Source: Aerococcus viridans
Lineage (GTDB): Bacteria; Bacillota; Bacilli; Lactobacillales; Aerococcaceae
NCBI RefSeq assembly: GCF_002871935.1
Contig: NZ_PNHQ01000011.1
Coordinates: forward strand, 1 to 64,000
DNA length: 64,000 nt
Reading direction: 5' to 3'
Below the pieces are notes generated by a model. It did no database searches and was not told where the DNA came from. It saw only the letters and a program-made list of their open reading frames with translations. The translations under genes were made by a program, and so were the position numbers. Below, one piece after another: positions 8,658-17,058 of the stretch (within the stretch, counting starts at the first letter, position 1; each line of letters opens with the position of its first letter).

Positions 8658-9221
8658 GTGAGTGGATATATCTACGGATACGCGCGCGTCAGCACGCAAC
8701 ACCAGGATCTGAACCGGCAGCTAGACTTGCTAGCGGAACAAAATTGCAACGAAATCTTGACGGAGAAAATGACAGGGACTAAGAGCAATCGTCCTGAGTT
8801 GAACCGTCTAAAGGATAAATTGCGACCTGGGGACACGGTGGTGGTGGAGAGCTTCTCCCGCTTGGGACGAAGCACCAAGGATCTGATTGACCTGGTCACC
8901 TACTTCGAGGAGCAGGACGTGAAGCTGGTCAGCCTGAAGGAGAACTTCGATACAACCACCCCGCAGGGGAGGCTCATGATGACCGTCTTCCAGGCCTTCA
9001 GCCAGTTCGAGCGTGATTTGATTGTGGAGCGGACGAAAGAGGGGCTCCAGAGTGCCCGTGCCCGAGGTCGGATAGGCGGAAGACCACGTGTAAACCCGCG
9101 TGATATTGAACGAGCCGTGAAACTATATGAGAGCAAAGCGTATAGTGGCAAAGAAATTACTGAAATGACCGGGATTAGTAAAGCTACTCTCTATCGATAT
9201 TTAAAGAGTAAGCAAAAATAA
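8658..9221 (+). CDS. Serine recombinase, resolvase/invertase family (Tn3/plasmid resolvase type)
   Basis: 187 aa. The N-terminal catalytic domain starts YGYARVSTQHQD, with the nucleophile Ser in RVST (Ser12). ESFSRLGRSTKDL and QFERDLIVERTKEGL follow, then the E-helix, and GRIGGRPRVNP leads into a C-terminal helix-turn-helix (GKEITEMTGISKATLYRYLK). Length is typical for a small resolvase. The start is GTG 8658 behind AAGGGGGGG. The catalytic part (about 8810-9080) is visibly more GC-rich than its surroundings, a sign of transfer from a transposon or plasmid. No transposase partner is adjacent, so it is probably a leftover cointegrate-resolution gene. Confidence 0.92.
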   Translation: MSGYIYGYARVSTQHQDLNRQLDLLAEQNCNEILTEKMTGTKSNRPELNRLKDKLRPGDTVVVESFSRLGRSTKDLIDLVTYFEEQDVKLVSLKENFDTTTPQGRLMMTVFQAFSQFERDLIVERTKEGLQSARARGRIGGRPRVNPRDIERAVKLYESKAYSGKEITEMTGISKATLYRYLKSKQK

Positions 9222-9321
9222 CGATTGCAACATGTACCGAACGTTGCTGCAATCGAAATGCATTCAGCCTAAAATAAATTATGATTTCAAGAATTAAACT
9301 TACTAAGGAAGGACTGCTGAT

Positions 9322-10011
9322 ATGGTCAAAATAACAAAGGAAGTCTATGAACAAATAAAGATTGATCTTCCAAAAATAGAGGAGAGTCTATCTTCACGGA
9401 ATGGATCTGAGAAGTTATGGAGAAACTTAAGAAGTAAATATTCTATTCTATTACCTGGACTAACAAAACATGTTAGGGAATCAGGAAAAATGACTTCCGC
9501 TGGAACGGAATTTGATTACCGGCCAGAACTTGAACAATTAAAAGAAGCTATATTAGCATATATGATTGTTAATCCAGTGGAGCAACAATCTAACGAGGAA
9601 ATTGAGAATGAAGGGAATGAACAATTAAATCAAACTACACCTCGGTCGATAGATGAAATAATTAATGAAAAAATAGAAGAATCGAAGATATATATAAGAT
9701 CTAAGGAATCTAAACAGAAGCAAATTGCATTAGAGAAAATTTGGGATACTTTCGAAAGATTAAAGACTATTTATGGTGAAAATAAAAAGAAGTCTGTAAC
9801 AAGACTAATTGATATAGTTAGTAAAGAATCACCAGTAACAAAAGAGTTGATAAGCAGAGAATTTCAGGAATTAACACAGATAGGCAATACTTACCATATT
9901 AGACATTTCGAAAACGGAAAAGAGCCTATTTATTCGGATGATTTTAGAGAGTATTTGTATTTTAGAATTTTAAGCTTAATAAGCTACTGTATAAATGAAA
10001 TGAATCAGTAA
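9322..10011 (+). CDS. Possible abortive-infection-type protein (AbiJ/HEPN-like C-terminus)
   Basis: 229 aa, not firmly recognised. The N-terminal ~75 residues (start MVKITKEVYEQIK) form a helical domain. A charged linker follows (about 85-130). The C-terminal part has ALEKIWDTFERLKTIYG, then KKSVTRLID, then LTQIGNTYHIRHFENG and YLYFRILSLISYCINEM. This pattern (kiWDaFErlKT ... IGN.y.IRH.E ... R.lsLI) resembles the C-terminal region of abortive-infection family proteins. The position, between a resolvase and other defence-like remnants, agrees. There is a good ribosome site (AAGGAAGGA) and a terminator after it, so it looks like an intact single-gene unit. The function is an inference from resemblance only. 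Confidence 0.45.
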   Translation: MVKITKEVYEQIKIDLPKIEESLSSRNGSEKLWRNLRSKYSILLPGLTKHVRESGKMTSAGTEFDYRPELEQLKEAILAYMIVNPVEQQSNEEIENEGNEQLNQTTPRSIDEIINEKIEESKIYIRSKESKQKQIALEKIWDTFERLKTIYGENKKKSVTRLIDIVSKESPVTKELISREFQELTQIGNTYHIRHFENGKEPIYSDDFREYLYFRILSLISYCINEMNQ

Positions 10012-10023
10012 TCAAGAGAAAAT

Positions 10024-10095
10024 AACGCATTTTAAGCCAGTTTCAGATTTGAAAGTGGATCACTATCCACGAAACCGGACTAAAATGCGTTTTTT
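10024..10095 (+). terminator. Terminator hairpin after the abortive-infection-like gene
   Basis: AACGCATTTTA (10024-10034) pairs with TAAAATGCGTT (10081-10091), with further internal pairing (AGTTTC / GAAAC), and ends in a T-run on the plus strand. It sits just past the stop at 10011. Confidence 0.75.
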
Positions 10096-10216
10096 AAATC
10101 CATATCTTTCGTTAAGATTGATTTTACACCTTATGATTATAAGAAATGAGTATAACCAAACCTTATTAGGTAACACTTGTTAATTCATGTTCATTAGTCT
10201 TAAGTTATGAAACGGC

Positions 10217-10265
10217 CTAAAATAGAGTGAATAAGATAAATTCCATCTTATTCACTCTATTTTAG
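10217..10265 (-). terminator. Perfect 21-bp inverted repeat, terminator of the small minus-strand gene
   Basis: Arms 10217-10237 and 10245-10265 (CTAAAATAGAGTGAATAAG...) are fully complementary around a 7-nt loop. It lies about 50 bp beyond the stop of the small acidic ORF on the minus strand. Confidence 0.65.
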
Positions 10266-10313
10266 TCAATCCAAGTTATTATGGCTGTATTGTACTTTAC
10301 TTATCCTCAAATT

Positions 10314-10484
10314 TTAATTATCAGAATCCCAATGCTCATCTCCGATAGATTGATCAGCAAATTCTCGGATAGCATCGTCTACTTCATCACGATCATAGAT
10401 ATCTAACTCATTATAAATCATATCAAATTCTTCCTCGTTTAATTCATCTAAATGGGCTATCAAATAATCTTTATCTTTTTTCAT
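10314..10484 (-). CDS. Small acidic protein, 56 aa, unknown function
   Basis: ATG 10484 is preceded by a strong AGGAGG site (minus strand, about 10491-10496). The product starts MKKDKDYLIAHLDELNEEEF and ends DEHWDSDN; it is strongly acidic, with about 20 Asp/Glu in 56 residues. There is no signal peptide or membrane segment. Such small acidic proteins may be antitoxins, anti-restriction DNA mimics or inhibitors, but nothing here decides. It has its own hairpin terminator and lies downstream of the DUF4357 remnant on the same strand. Confidence 0.6.
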   Translation of the reverse strand: MKKDKDYLIAHLDELNEEEFDMIYNELDIYDRDEVDDAIREFADQSIGDEHWDSDN

Positions 10485-10674
10485 GATATAACCTCCTAAT
10501 TATTTTACTTATTATTTTCTTTACTGTTATAACCGGAAAAACGTATTTTCACTTAGACATTGAAAAGTCCGCTGTAACTCTCTCCATTCTGTCATGCTTT
10601 TCCCAGATAATTACTTTTCAAACTCTAATCAACACTTATAAGCTATATAAAAAGATTGTATCCTCTTTTTATAT

Positions 10675-10996
10675 CTAATCCATAGTTCTTAACTCATTTA
10701 AATCATCAAAGAACAGCCACCCATTAGTAGACTGGCCTGATATTAATTCAGTAACTCGAGAAGGACTATCGAAAGACATATTGATTACTGTTCTTAAAAC
10801 CTCGTTTTCTTCAATTACTTTTCCATCCTCGATATAATTATCAATCATATTGTTGTACCGAGTAAAAAAGTTGCCAGTTTTCCAGTTCTTACTGGAATCT
10901 ACAGGTCTACGTAACTCGCTATTTTTTGCTAAAACAAATTGCCCGTCTTTTACGAAAATGCACGATCGATAATTTTTATTTTCAGGGCTTAAATTG
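10675..10996 (-). pseudogene. C-terminal remnant of a DUF4357-domain protein, cut by the IS30 element
   Basis: An open minus-strand frame runs from the IS30 boundary to a stop at 10675-10677. It reads P-E-N-K-N-Y-R-S-C-I-F-V-K-D-G-Q-F-V-L-A, and near the end FDSPSRVTELISGQSTNGW then LFFDDLNEL. The F-x-SPS-x(6)-G-x-x-x-NGW pattern is that of DUF4357, which often sits at the C-terminus of nuclease or restriction-associated proteins. No start codon or ribosome site is present and the N-terminus is not found on the other side of the insertion, so flanking DNA was also lost. Confidence 0.65.
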
Positions 10997-12000
10997 TCAA
11001 ATTAAGTGCAACACAGTTTTATAAAAGATTTCATAAGGTGTTTTCCAATTCAAACATTTTTGGGATGTGTATTTAATTTCGTTGCCCAACCTTGTATCTC
11101 TTCATCAGTTGCATCTGTCAAATCAACACCTTTCGGTGAGTACTCCCTAAGGAGTCCATTTGTATTCTCATTAAATCCTCTTTGCCAAGATGCATGAGGA
11201 TCTGGAAAATAAATTTGCGTATTATTTAATTCCTCAGTCAATCGGGCGTGTTGACTGAATTCTTTACCACGGTCAGGTGTAATGGTTTTACAAAAATTAG
11301 AATCAATACCTTGTAGTAATTTAATCATTTGGTCAACTACCGGCTTAGAAGCTTTCTTCTCAGATTTACCAATTAGTAATAACCTAGATTTTCTATCAAC
11401 TAGCGTTACTAAGCACGCTTTACCAGTTTGACCTGCAACTGTATCTGCTTCCCAATGACCAATCTCAGTTCGTTCATTAGCGCTATCTAGTCGTTCATGA
11501 ATCGTATTGGAGATAGGAATCTTTCCTCCTCTTCTCTCTACGTGATTTTTAGAATGGCGTGTTTTACCTCTGTGTCTTAATTTACGGATAGCGCCTCGAT
11601 TACCAGTTGATAAACCAGGCTCATCGAAGTCACCACGATAAATTGCACGATAGATAGTATTATAACTGATCTTATTTTTGGAATTTTCAAGGTTCAAACG
11701 ACCAGAAATTTTTTCTGTAGACCATTGTTCGTTGAGAAATAGTCGTTTGACCAACTGGAAAAGAGAGTCTTTATCTAGCGTGCGATGTCTGCCACATAGT
11801 TGTTTTCTACGTTTATACTCTCCATGAGCAGTTGACGGTGAATAACTGCCATCCTTGTTCGAATTACGATGTAATTCTCTTGAGACAGTCGATTTAGAAC
11901 GGTCCAGGGTCTCGGATATATGCCCGATAGTTTCGCCTTGTTCATATATTAGGAATATTGTTTTTCGCTCATTCATGGTAAGATGTGTGTATGGATTCAT
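10997..12000 (-). pseudogene. IS30-family transposase, frameshifted near the C-terminus
   Basis: Starts at ATG 12000 (MNPYTHLTMNERKTIFLI). It has the N-terminal helix-turn-helix region (GHISETLDRSKSTVSRELHR), then the DDE core: GHWEADTVAGQTG (Asp), ITPDRGKEF (Asp) and the final Glu in RGFNENTNGLLREY. The annotated frame stops after KLNTHPKNV (11050). Adding one A to the A5 run at 11056-11060 restores KKCLNWKTPYEIFYKTVLHL and a stop at 10997-10999, inside the terminal repeat. So the last ~20 residues are lost by one missing base, or a slippage signal or sequencing error sits there. All catalytic residues remain. Confidence 0.88.
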
Positions 12001-12092
12001 AGCTTTCTCCTTCTAATAGTTGGTTGGTACATCTATTTTATAGGAAAACTATGGATCTTTTTTATTTTATTATTGTTGTTGCACTTAAATTG
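10997..12092 (-). mobile_element. IS30-family insertion sequence
   Basis: About 1.1 kb, with near-identical ends: AAATTAAGTGCAACA at 10999-11013 and, inverted, TGTTGCACTTAAATT at 12077-12091. One transposase gene fills it. It interrupts a DUF4357 gene on its left. No clear target duplication could be assigned because both flanks are A/T-rich and similar. Size and end sequences fit IS30 elements of lactic acid bacteria. Confidence 0.85.
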
Positions 12093-12100
12093 CAATTCGT

Positions 12101-12150
12101 CGATAAAAAAATAGTAGTGTAAATCCACCGTCGTGTATATTACACTACTA
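12101..12150 (-). terminator. Terminator of the ykoFEDC operon
   Basis: TAGTAGTGTAA (12112-12122) pairs with TTACACTACTA (12140-12150). Read on the minus strand it ends in a run of seven T (complement of 12104-12111). It lies about 100 bp past the ykoC stop. Confidence 0.8.
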
Positions 12151-12247
12151 ATCTTAGTATGTTTGACATAGAACCATTTTTATTCCCTAACGTCAAATAT
12201 TGTACAACCGAAATACGTTTCTAATGTAAAAATATTTTTTAATTAAA

Positions 12248-12970
12248 TTAGAGGAGTCTGAGATATACCAATCCGATTAACGTCATGAGGGGAAGCGTAA
12301 TGAGAAAAACAACATCATACCACTTCACTTTAGTTTGAATGTAATGGGTCCGTTCTTCAGAAAAACCTTTTGCATGCATTGCCATTGCCAATGCATCAGC
12401 CCAACGTATAGACCGAATGAGGAGTCCGATCATGGGTCTATAATCAAATTTCCCCAATTTAATTTGTCTAACTTGATAAGCTAGTTTTGCTTGTGAATAA
12501 TTTTTCCTCATTGAAGGGATTAGATAAACAGATGCCAAAACACCATAAGATAGACTATTCGATAACTTTCCTTGCTGAACCATACTAGCAATTAACTCAT
12601 TTGGATAGATAGTCAATGCTGTTAATAAACCGAGTACTGCGAAAGAAAAGATACGTGTCCCTAATTGTAGCCCATTTAAAAATGTAGCATCTTTCATAAC
12701 AAAACGTGTTGATTGCGCAGATAGACTAATGTCAGTACCGCCAGTATGACTAAACTGCCATCCAGTAATGAAGAAAGCACATGATAAGATAAGAGCTGGA
12801 AGAATGATTTTTAATGCTTTCCTCAATTTAACTCTTTTACTAGTAAATAGAAGTAAGAGAACAATCACAATTATAAAAGTATTGAGGCGCCAGTCTGGTG
12901 AGAACATTAAGAGTAAACTGGTGACTAAAACAGTTACTAGTTTTATAAATGGGTTAATGCGATCAATCAT
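12248..12970 (-). CDS. ykoC: ECF transporter T component for HMP/thiamine (YkoC/EcfT)
   Basis: About 241 aa membrane protein with five to six transmembrane helices. MIDRINPFIKLV at the start and AMAMHAKGF near residue 205 (the A-x-x-x-x-KG coupling motif contacting the ATPases) are standard for EcfT. It couples the S component YkoE to the duplicated ATPase YkoD. ATG 12970 is chosen because it overlaps the ykoD stop by 8 nt (ATGATTGA), a tight translational coupling. It is the last gene of a four-gene operon under a TPP riboswitch and is followed by a terminator. Confidence 0.88.
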   Translation of the reverse strand: MIDRINPFIKLVTVLVTSLLLMFSPDWRLNTFIIVIVLLLLFTSKRVKLRKALKIILPALILSCAFFITGWQFSHTGGTDISLSAQSTRFVMKDATFLNGLQLGTRIFSFAVLGLLTALTIYPNELIASMVQQGKLSNSLSYGVLASVYLIPSMRKNYSQAKLAYQVRQIKLGKFDYRPMIGLLIRSIRWADALAMAMHAKGFSEERTHYIQTKVKWYDVVFLITLPLMTLIGLVYLRLL

Positions 12971-14459
12971 AGGACACCTCAATTAACTCTTGGTTTTCTA
13001 GTAAATAACCACGATCAGCATAGTGCTTTACTAATTCCTGATCGTGACTGGTGAAGATGATGGACGTTCCATTTTGCCTGAGTTCATTTAAATTATTCAT
13101 AATTTCGAGTGCATTTTGTTTATCTTGACCGTAGGTTGGTTCATCAACTAGTAGCAGTCTCTGTCCTTTAATTAACATACAAAGTACTGCTAATCGGCGT
13201 TGTTGACCCTGACTTAAAAGCCATGGTGAAGTAGAAGCTTGATCTTCTAAGTTATGTCGCTTCAAGAGATTAGTGATTAATTTTGTAGTTTCTTCTTCAT
13301 TCTTTTCAGGATAAACAGCTTGCACTCCAATATTCAATTCTTCAAAACATGAAGTTGTTAAAAATTGAAGAGAAGGATCTTGAAAAACAACTCCAATTTG
13401 AGAAAGCCAATCTTTCCTATTCTTAGAATCAAACTTTAAATCTTTCATATGCATAGTCCCGTCAAAAGGATATTCCCCCAGAATCGTCTGAAAAATAGTT
13501 GATTTACCGGATCCACTTTTTCCTTGTAATGCAATTAATTCTCCTGGGTAAATCTTCATGTTGCAGTTTTTTAATAAAATGCGGTAAGGATGCCACATTT
13601 TTTTCAGCCACTTTGTTTTATATTCTCCTAGTTTAATCGTAATATTTTCGATTTGAAAAATAGGCTCCAAGTTATTTGATACTTCTGCTCGTTGCAGAGG
13701 TTTTTCTAGTTCTAATAATAACCCTTCTTGTTCAAGTAGGGATTGATCGTTAGTAGAAAGTGGATCAAGTGAGATATTTGTGTCTAGAAGTTGCCCCACT
13801 CGACTTAATACCATCATTCGGTCAACGAATTGCCACCTATCAAGACGGTGATCGATGACTAGAATGATTTTATTTTGTTTTTTTAGTTCTAAAATTGTTT
13901 CTTGAAGTTCGTTTGCTTTTTGATCATCCAAGTTAGAAAATGGTTCATCTAATATATAGACGAGTGGATCAATGATTTCCAAACATGAAAAGTTTGCTCG
14001 CTGTAATTCTCCGCCAGACATGGCATCAAAAGAACGTTCAAGCAATTCGGTAACTCCTGTTTTATTTGCGTGTTCTTTAACCATTTCATCCATTAATGAA
14101 GGATCAAAACCTTTGTTCTCTAAGCAAAAAATTAATTCTTGATAGAGATTTTCCATAGCAAATGCTAGTCGGGCATTCTGAAATGATGCAGATATATACT
14201 CCATAGATTCCTGATTGTCCATAGATAAGATGTCTTGTCCCGAAACAGAAATTGTGCCGGAATTTAATGTCCCGCCATTTTCAGGATAGTATCCTGTTAG
14301 AACACCTGCTAGTGTGCTTTTTCCTGATCCACTTGCACCCGCTAGGAGCACAATTTCTCCAGGATTGATTGAAAAACTCATATTTGAAAATTGTACGCTA
14401 TTTTCTAGATAGAATTCTAATTGTTCAACAACAAGTCCGTGATTATTTATCTTTTTCAT
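12963..14459 (-). CDS. ykoD: ECF transporter double ATPase (YkoD-like)
   Basis: Two ABC ATPase domains in one chain of about 498 aa. First half: Walker A GASGSGKST, signature MSGGELQRA, Walker B VYILDEP. Second half: Walker A GKSGSGKST, signature LSQGQQRRL, Walker B LLLVDEPT. They power uptake of hydroxymethylpyrimidine or thiamine with YkoE and YkoC. ATG 14459 (MKKINNHGLVV) with an upstream GGTG is preferred over ATG 14471; it overlaps the end of ykoE by 17 nt, as expected for coupled translation. Confidence 0.9.
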   Translation of the reverse strand: MKKINNHGLVVEQLEFYLENSVQFSNMSFSINPGEIVLLAGASGSGKSTLAGVLTGYYPENGGTLNSGTISVSGQDILSMDNQESMEYISASFQNARLAFAMENLYQELIFCLENKGFDPSLMDEMVKEHANKTGVTELLERSFDAMSGGELQRANFSCLEIIDPLVYILDEPFSNLDDQKANELQETILELKKQNKIILVIDHRLDRWQFVDRMMVLSRVGQLLDTNISLDPLSTNDQSLLEQEGLLLELEKPLQRAEVSNNLEPIFQIENITIKLGEYKTKWLKKMWHPYRILLKNCNMKIYPGELIALQGKSGSGKSTIFQTILGEYPFDGTMHMKDLKFDSKNRKDWLSQIGVVFQDPSLQFLTTSCFEELNIGVQAVYPEKNEEETTKLITNLLKRHNLEDQASTSPWLLSQGQQRRLAVLCMLIKGQRLLLVDEPTYGQDKQNALEIMNNLNELRQNGTSIIFTSHDQELVKHYADRGYLLENQELIEVSYD

Positions 14460-15030
14460 GACTGACACCATAAGATTTCAATAGTCCAGTGTTGTCTAAA
14501 GCAATACAAAGTTTATGTGCAATAAATCCAGTAAAAATAAGTGAACTTATTAAACGAATAACAAAGATAGCTATAACAATAGAAATTTCAAGTGAAGCAT
14601 AATCGTTTCTGAATGCAGTCCAGATAAAACTGAAAATTGTAGCCAAAACGGCACCTACCATTGAATTTCTCATGTTATAGCGACGATACTTCGTAAACAT
14701 ATAAGGCAATTCAACACCTAAACCTTGGATAAAGGCACTTACTATAACAATTGGACCAAAAACATTTCCTAAAACAACTTCTATGACAGCGGCAAATATT
14801 TCAGTAATAATACCAACGCTTGGCCGTCTAAGAACATAAAGAGCAACAACAGGTGCCATAAACCAAATACCATAAAAAGGTTCATATCCTAAAATACCAA
14901 TACCTACTGGAGTAAGGGCAGTTGTTAAAGCAGCTCCTAAATATAATGCAATTAAATAAACAATTCCAAATGCGACAGAGATTAATCCGATAAAAATAAA
15001 GTCTCTTAATTTCAGTGGTTCTTTATTCAT
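14443..15030 (-). CDS. ykoE: ECF transporter S component for HMP/thiamine (YkoE)
   Basis: 195 aa integral membrane protein with about five to six helices; it matches the YkoE family in size and in motifs such as GYEPFYGIWFMAPVVALY and RRPSVGIITEIFAAVIEVVLG. It is the substrate-binding membrane unit, thought to take hydroxymethylpyrimidine. The start overlaps the stop of ykoF by 4 nt. The gene set ykoF-E-D-C in this exact order, plus the riboswitch, makes the identification firm. Confidence 0.9.
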   Translation of the reverse strand: MNKEPLKLRDFIFIGLISVAFGIVYLIALYLGAALTTALTPVGIGILGYEPFYGIWFMAPVVALYVLRRPSVGIITEIFAAVIEVVLGNVFGPIVIVSAFIQGLGVELPYMFTKYRRYNMRNSMVGAVLATIFSFIWTAFRNDYASLEISIVIAIFVIRLISSLIFTGFIAHKLCIALDNTGLLKSYGVSHEKDK

Positions 15031-15659
15031 AATGATTCACCTTCCGGTAAGTTACAGAATAAAGAAGCTTCTATGATATAATGACTAACATCTTTGCCAG
15101 CCCTTTCTGCAACATATTCTAAATAATCAAAGACATCATGTACATCACCTTGTAAGTAAGTCGTGTAATGTCCACTTCCAGCAAAAACACCTCGGTCAAT
15201 CCCATTGTTAACAACCTCTTCAATAAGTGACATATAGTTATCAGAGCCCATTGGATACAGCGAAAACTTACCAACAACGGGGAATGATATTTCGCGGCTG
15301 TTGCGGTTATTTATACGCTTATCATCATAATCAAGTGTGTAGTCTGCATCGTGATCTCCTGGGCAACCTTTCGAGATAGTCATATGAATACTCATATGTA
15401 CATCATCATGATATGCTTGAGAAAATACTGCTCGAACGCTGTCAAATACAGCCGATTCTCTACCACGATAAACCGTTGAAGTGGGATCAGTTTCACTCCA
15501 CACCATTGAAGTGTCTACATTTTCAAGTGAAGATAGGATAATATCCACAAAGTCATCAGACATTGGTGCTAAGTTGAATCTAATTCCGGCAATTCCTTCT
15601 TTTGAACCAGGAACGCCTACTGCACAACTACCATACGAGACATATTCTTTTTTTGACAA
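15027..15659 (-). CDS. ykoF: HMP/thiamine-binding protein YkoF
   Basis: 210 aa soluble protein, the first gene of the operon. YkoF is a tandem ferredoxin-like (ACT-like) dimer that binds thiamine/HMP, a cytosolic partner of the ECF transporter. Visible similarities are GIRFNLAPMSDDFVDIIL at the first half and GKFSLYPMGSDNYMSLIEEV at the second half, two copies of one fold. The start is TTG 15659 after AAGGAG (about 15667-15672). Expression should fall when thiamine pyrophosphate is plentiful, through the leader at 15713-15800. Confidence 0.9.
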   Translation of the reverse strand: MSKKEYVSYGSCAVGVPGSKEGIAGIRFNLAPMSDDFVDIILSSLENVDTSMVWSETDPTSTVYRGRESAVFDSVRAVFSQAYHDDVHMSIHMTISKGCPGDHDADYTLDYDDKRINNRNSREISFPVVGKFSLYPMGSDNYMSLIEEVVNNGIDRGVFAGSGHYTTYLQGDVHDVFDYLEYVAERAGKDVSHYIIEASLFCNLPEGESL

Positions 15660-15712
15660 AATAAAAACTCCTTTTCCAGTTAATAATCCAGAAAAAGAGT
15701 ATAGTAAAAATT

Positions 15713-15800
15713 ACAATCTTCCTACGCAACAATAAAGTTGATCAGGTTCACGAATCTGCTTCTAGCACTCTCAGCCTCCTTTAAAAGGCTCTCCGGATTA
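15713..15800 (-). promoter_or_regulatory. TPP (thiamine pyrophosphate) riboswitch
   Basis: Read on the minus strand the leader has the TPP aptamer landmarks in order: GGAG, then GGAGGCTGAGAG, then GAACCTGATC, then GCGTAGGAAGA. The CTGAGA and ACCTGATC blocks bind the pyrimidine ring and pyrophosphate. The aptamer ends about 55 nt before the ykoF start. No clear terminator hairpin is visible between them, so control may be translational (sequestering the AAGGAG site) or through a short hairpin I did not resolve. Confidence 0.93.
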
Positions 15801-15894
15801 AATAACTATTTAATTTTGTTAATTCAGTATACTTGAAAAGAAAATCGATAGCAAACTAAACATTTTTTATTATTTTAGAATTGAAAAACGAGGG

Positions 15895-16014
15895 GGAGTG
15901 TCAATAATTCTGTGTAACTGGACTTCCTGACTGCAGAACATTCTTTAGCCAATAGCCATGGCATGCAACATTTCTTCCAGCTTGCCTTCGGCCAGTTGGA
16001 ACCCTCGGTGGCTG
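15895..16014 (-). other. Possible solo end of an insertion sequence (IS256-type?) abutting the DUF6448 gene
   Basis: GAGTGTCAATAATTCTGTG (about 15896-15914) resembles the terminal repeats of IS256-type elements of lactic bacteria. On the minus strand it is preceded by a short open tail (S-S-H-R-G-F-Q-L-A-E-G-K-L-E-E-M-L-H-A-M, then A-I-G and stop) that could be a transposase end. The neighbouring DUF6448 protein is truncated exactly at this boundary. The identification is tentative. Confidence 0.3.
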
Positions 16015-16332
16015 CTAGATAAAAATTTCTGAATGGATACGGACCAGATTCTCGAAGAGATACTGATCGGCTAATTTCTGAGCCTCAGGGCTATCATCTC
16101 TCACTTCCATCACCTGAGCAAAGATACCCTCAATGTCTTCTTCCCGTTCAGGCAATACCCATTTCGCGATGTAGCTAGAGTTTTCCTCCGCGAGCGCTTT
16201 TTGCGCATCGCCAATCACTGGTCCGTCCATCGTATCGCAGTGGGCGCTGGCCGTCAGGGGATTTAGGAACAGTGCCCCTGTGGCTGCCAAGACGGCTCCT
16301 GTTGTCATCATTATGTTCTTTCTCATATTCAA
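16015..16332 (-). pseudogene. DUF6448-family secreted protein, C-terminally truncated
   Basis: 105 aa. It has a signal peptide (charged start MNMRKN, hydrophobic stretch, cleavage near LTASA-HC). The mature part starts HCDTMDGPVIGDAQKALAEE and runs to QYLFENLVRIHSE, both characteristic of DUF6448 proteins, which normally continue about another 70-100 residues. Here the frame ends SEIFI-stop at the boundary with a possible insertion-sequence end. The coding region is clearly more GC-rich than the chromosome average in this window, so it was probably acquired. Function of the family is unknown; the truncated form may not be functional. Confidence 0.7.
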
Positions 16333-16435
16333 TTCCTCTTTCTTTTTTTAATCATCAATTGATGGTTCTATCATAAGAAAAGAAGGAGGAAAAAAAATTG
16401 AAGAATATCAAGTTATTGCTTTTATAGTAGTTTTT

Positions 16436-17058
16436 CTAATCCGAAAGGCTATACTTTCGGCCATTCGCCGAGATGGTGGCCGGTTTGTAGATAAGGAGCA
16501 GGAGGGCGGCGATTACGATGCTCGCAGTAGCAGTGGACCAGCCCGCGAAACCTCCCAAAGTATTAGACAAGGCATGGTAAAGAACCAAGAGAAAGACGCT
16601 CCCCTTTGTGGAATTGTAGAGCCAAACATAAATAACTGAGTCCATCATCGCGTCGACAAACCAAGGCAGCAGCGGATACGTGGACATGACATTGTCCAAA
16701 TTAAACAGGAGCGGAGCATGCCAGACTGCCCAGAGGACACCGATGATCATGCTCGCGACAAAGGCGCTATAGCGCTTCTGCAGGTGCGGGAGCGCGAACC
16801 CCCGCCTGGCTACTTCCTCCACCGGGATAGCCGCAACGACGTAGGTGGCAAAGGAAAGCAGCCAGCTCCTCCTATTGGTCGAGAGCTCAATGCTTGGGCT
16901 AGGCCCCCGTCTTGACGGATAGAGGGAAATGCCAGCAAAAGCACAAGAAAGAGGCTGGCAACATACCACTTGAGTGGAAGCTGCCACTTCAAGAGCGGCT
17001 GGAAGATCTGACTATAGGCCTCGTCTGTTCCATGCAATGTCAGCAAAAAAACATTCAC
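16436..17058 (-). pseudogene. CPBP-family intramembrane metalloprotease, frameshifted
   Basis: The downstream frame holds the CPBP (Abi/CAAX) motifs: EEVARRGFALPHLQ (motif 1, EE-x3-R), LWAVWHAPLLFNL (motif 2, H-x-x-P) and VLYHALSNTLGGF (motif 3). The upstream 45 codons, with a transmembrane helix (KWYVASLFLVLLLAF), are in another frame from ATG 17058. The two frames meet near 16910-16930, so one indel breaks the gene. The N-terminus may also be shorter than usual. Like DUF6448 next door it is GC-rich, so both probably arrived together. Some members protect against bacteriocins or act in regulated proteolysis; the role here is unknown. Confidence 0.75.
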
